DNA from: Reichenbachiella sp.
GTDB taxonomy: Bacteria > Bacteroidota > Bacteroidia > Cytophagales > Cyclobacteriaceae
Length of the DNA stretch: 64,000 bases
Direction: 5' to 3'
Assembly: GCF_033344935.1 (NCBI RefSeq)
Contig: NZ_JAWPMM010000001.1
Coordinates: 916,001-980,000 of the forward strand
Numbering within the stretch: the stretch's first letter is position 1; the number at the start of each line of letters is the position of its first letter. Positions 63,797 through 64,000 of the stretch are shown here, in pieces. A model generated the notes under the pieces. It worked only from the letters and a program-made list of their open reading frames with translations, did not search any database and was not told the origin of the DNA. The position numbers and the translations under genes are program-made.

Positions 63797-64000
63797 GTGA
63801 GGAGCCTAATATCTTATTTGACCTTGTTGATACTGGTTTGTACAATACAAGCCTTTGGTTCTAATCAACCAGTCGTTCAGCCCGAAGATTATTTGATTAA
63901 GTCCTCGTCTCTCACTGAACAGTTGTGGGTTTACTCCGATTCCTCAAGAAACCTTACGGTAAAGGATATTCTAAATGCTCAACCTGCCTTCGAACCATTG
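63797..64000 (+). CDS. N-terminus of a probable 7TM-DISM sensor protein (cut by window end)
   Basis: The first 68 codons of a longer gene starting with GTG at 63797. A signal peptide (residues 1-21) is followed by LTEQLWVYSDSSRNLTVKDI and AQPAFEPL, the usual start of the outside domain of 7TM-DISM signalling proteins (DISMED2), often fused to a histidine kinase or cyclase. What follows is outside the window. Confidence 0.55.
   Translation, partial: MRSLISYLTLLILVCTIQAFGSNQPVVQPEDYLIKSSSLTEQLWVYSDSSRNLTVKDILNAQPAFEPL

Noticed and set aside
1-64000. CRISPR arrays, tRNA/rRNA genes, insertion sequences, prophage genes
   Set aside because: No spaced direct repeats, cloverleaf-like tRNA ends, transposase or phage genes were recognised. 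XerC at 47679 fits the chromosomal dimer-resolution enzyme, not a mobile integrase.

Overview
The window looks like a chromosomal stretch of a Bacteroidota bacterium, most likely a marine-type member of the order Cytophagales. The sequence signs are the -33/-7 promoter type of this phylum (TTTG, 19 bases, TAnnTTTG; best seen before rplU and glyA), starts without Shine-Dalgarno sites, and families and gene pairs common in the phylum: DUF6702-HupE-M1 peptidase, rpsU-xerC-hpf, PadR with an FtsX-like permease carrying a prefix domain, DUF6427, DUF6962, and short lipoproteins ending their signal in SC. Genus and species cannot be told from the sequence alone. No rRNA, tRNA, CRISPR array, prophage or insertion sequence was recognised; most of the window is core chromosome.

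Layout. 1-11 kb: DUF4105 membrane protein; a radical SAM/SPASM enzyme overlapping a 2H phosphoesterase; a cluster of REP-like hairpins; DUF6702, HupE-like protein and M1 peptidase; an OmpR-type two-component system followed by a duplicated-domain lipoprotein; a membrane class III nucleotide cyclase coupled to a PLP enzyme. 12-15 kb: two paralogous TerB-domain proteins enclosing a histidine kinase and a stand-alone receiver, the most system-like cluster here. 15-25 kb: RluA-type pseudouridine synthase, acyltransferase, prmC, ribD, a VapBC-like toxin-antitoxin pair, nrdBA, rplU-rpmA. 25-34 kb: TPR lipoprotein; a five-gene operon (pterin dehydratase, rsmI, inositol phosphatase, a tiny Cys-rich membrane protein, a PaaE-like reductase); DUF6962; TRAP permeases with no binding protein nearby; LolC/E-like permease and rbfA. 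34-46 kb: DUF6427, the glyA-tatC-rpiB operon, a multi-PAS histidine kinase with receiver, a nucleoid-associated protein, and a UDP/dTDP-sugar cluster. 46-50 kb: acyl-CoA dehydrogenase, rpsU-xerC-hpf, a DnaJ membrane protein and a frameshifted monooxygenase remnant. 50-64 kb: DinB proteins, LytTR regulator divergent from PadR plus a large FtsX permease, phosphatase and MBL proteins, a radical SAM protein of the PA0069 type, a DUF2281/Doc-like toxin-antitoxin pair, menB, rmuC, a CPBP-like membrane protein and the start of a probable 7TM-DISM sensor.

Function. The genes cover translation and ribosome biology (rplU, rpmA, rpsU, hpf, rbfA, rsmI, prmC, a pseudouridine synthase), deoxynucleotide, riboflavin, menaquinone and glycine/one-carbon metabolism, envelope sugar precursors, and a good deal of signalling (three histidine kinases, three receivers, one cyclase, one LytTR protein). 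A recurring regulatory theme is a -7 box placed only 4-6 bases before the start codon, which suggests leaderless transcripts. No wholly new system is proven; the TerB-kinase-receiver-TerB cluster, the REP-like hairpins, the rpsU-xerC hairpin and the CREST-like DUF6962 protein are the items most worth testing.
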